This document shows positions 63,387 to 64,000 of a stretch of 64,000 nucleotides of DNA, piece after piece. Under the pieces are notes generated by a model. The model had not been told where the DNA came from and did not search any database. It saw nothing but the letters and a program-made list of their open reading frames with translations. Made by a program: the position numbers and the translations under genes. Position 1 is the stretch's first letter. Every line of letters begins with the position of its first letter. Source of the DNA: JACCTU01 sp963788055 (GTDB lineage Bacteria > Actinomycetota > Thermoleophilia > Gaiellales > Gaiellaceae); the NCBI GenBank assembly GCA_963788055.1, contig CAWBFA010000003.1, positions 62,001 to 126,000 of the forward strand, written 5' to 3'.

Positions 63387-64000
63387 TTATTGAAGCCGTG
63401 ATGCGACGATGTCGAAGCTGTTGCCGATGACGAAGGCGTCGTGCCAGATGGAGGTGGCGAAGCTTGCGGGCCCGCGGTAGGCGCCGATCTTGTCGGTCGT
63501 TGTGTGTTCGACGGTCGCTGAGTAGGTGTCGGTCCATTGGACGGTGGGGTAGCCCGGTCAGCGCTGACGGTCTTGACCCAGCTGCGTCTCGCCTCTGCGC
63601 CGGTGCCAGACCTCGACGATCCCGTTGTTCGTGTTCGTCCAGCGGACGTGGACGACGAGCTGGTGCCAGACGCCGGCGGTGAACCGGCTCGAGGCGGGGA
63701 TCGCGTACGTCATGCGGGACGTTGCCGCCGATCCCGCTCTGAGTACGTGCAGCCGGGGTTGCTCGAGTAGACGTCGCGGCACCAGCCGCTCTGCATGACG
63801 AGCTTGACGTGGTTGCCGTGGGCGAACAGCCCGAGCGGCGGCGCCCCAGATGCCCTGGTAGTTGAACTGGGCGATCGCCATCCCCCAGGTGTAGGAGCTG
63901 GGCTCCTGCCAGCCCGTGGGGAAGCGGAAGTCCATGCCGTAGTACTCGTCGGCGCCGAGGTTCAAGCGTGCGCTTGCGCAGCACCTCGCAGGCGGTGCGG
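63387..64000 (-). CDS. Heparin lyase I-family protein, copy 3, partial and frameshifted (runs off the right edge)
   Basis: The C-terminal two-thirds of a lyase domain nearly identical to copy 2: VLRKRTL, NLGADEYYGMDFRFPTGWQE, SYTWGMAIAQFNYQGIWG, HVKLVMQSGWCRDVYSSNPG, RFTAGVWHQLVVHVRWTNTN NGIVEVWHRR, TVEHTTTDKIGAYRGPASFA TSIWHDAFVIGNSFDIVAS, then a stop (TAA, 63387-63389) after RLQ. It therefore lacks the Pro-rich linker and C-terminal domain of copy 2 and ends at the lyase domain. About ten single-base insertions relative to copy 2 break the frame. The N-terminus is outside the window. Confidence 0.82.

Noticed and set aside
1..64000. CRISPR arrays, tRNA/rRNA genes, insertion sequences, phage genes
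   Set aside because: No regular spaced repeats, no cloverleaf or rRNA signatures and no transposase or integrase motifs (DDE, Tyr-recombinase) were recognised in the pieces examined.

Overview
The window is GC-rich bacterial DNA. Its gene content fits an actinobacterium, probably of the Thermoleophilia (Solirubrobacterales/Gaiellales-like): a SARP-type regulator, a DUF2469 protein, an LPxTG surface protein, a GC-skewed codon third position and several proteins of the heparin lyase I fold. The taxonomic guess is inference, since no rRNA or other marker is present.

Bases 1-13.3 kb are housekeeping, with every reading frame intact. They hold a partial SARP regulator, a repeat-bearing envelope protein, a heterodimeric ABC exporter, a folate cluster (folP-folB, then folK) interrupted by a secreted subtilisin, a DUF2469 gene, coaX, a small membrane protein, dusB, greA and lysS. 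Several intergenic hairpin elements sit here: a 103-bp-period tandem repeat after coaX, two related hairpins just upstream of coaX and lysS, and a leader hairpin in front of greA.

Bases 13.3-63.4 kb and beyond form one very large surface-polysaccharide locus. It has nucleotide-sugar enzymes (two UDP-sugar-type SDRs, rfbF, rfbC, a SAF-type oxidoreductase, another SDR, a sugar nucleotidyltransferase), a Wzz-like protein and two deacetylases. It has many glycosyltransferases (GT2, GT4, GT39-like, GT8-like), a Wzx-like flippase, an LMW-PTP with a BY-kinase, two Wzy/WaaL-like proteins, an ECF sigma factor, an initiating phosphoglycosyltransferase, and an unusual Gfo/Idh/MocA-FAD oxidoreductase fusion. 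An adenylation enzyme, a carrier protein, a CysE-like acetyltransferase, a GNAT and an asparagine synthetase suggest an aminoacyl or amide decoration of the glycan. A D-glucuronyl C5-epimerase homologue, an amino-sugar aminotransferase with its N-acetyltransferase, and three heparin-lyase-I-like secreted proteins at the right end suggest a uronic-acid-containing, glycosaminoglycan-like polymer that the cell can also cleave.

Sequence quality is patchy. Reading frames are intact at 0-14 kb and 38.4-48.4 kb, broken about once per gene at 14-24 kb, and broken several times per gene at 25-38 kb and 48-64 kb. Correcting one base at a time restores full-length proteins with classic ATGA/GTGA/TTGA overlaps. 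A broken lyase copy at the right end also carries extra single bases relative to an intact neighbour copy. I therefore read most breaks as sequencing indels rather than decay, and coordinates of broken genes are approximate at the joints.
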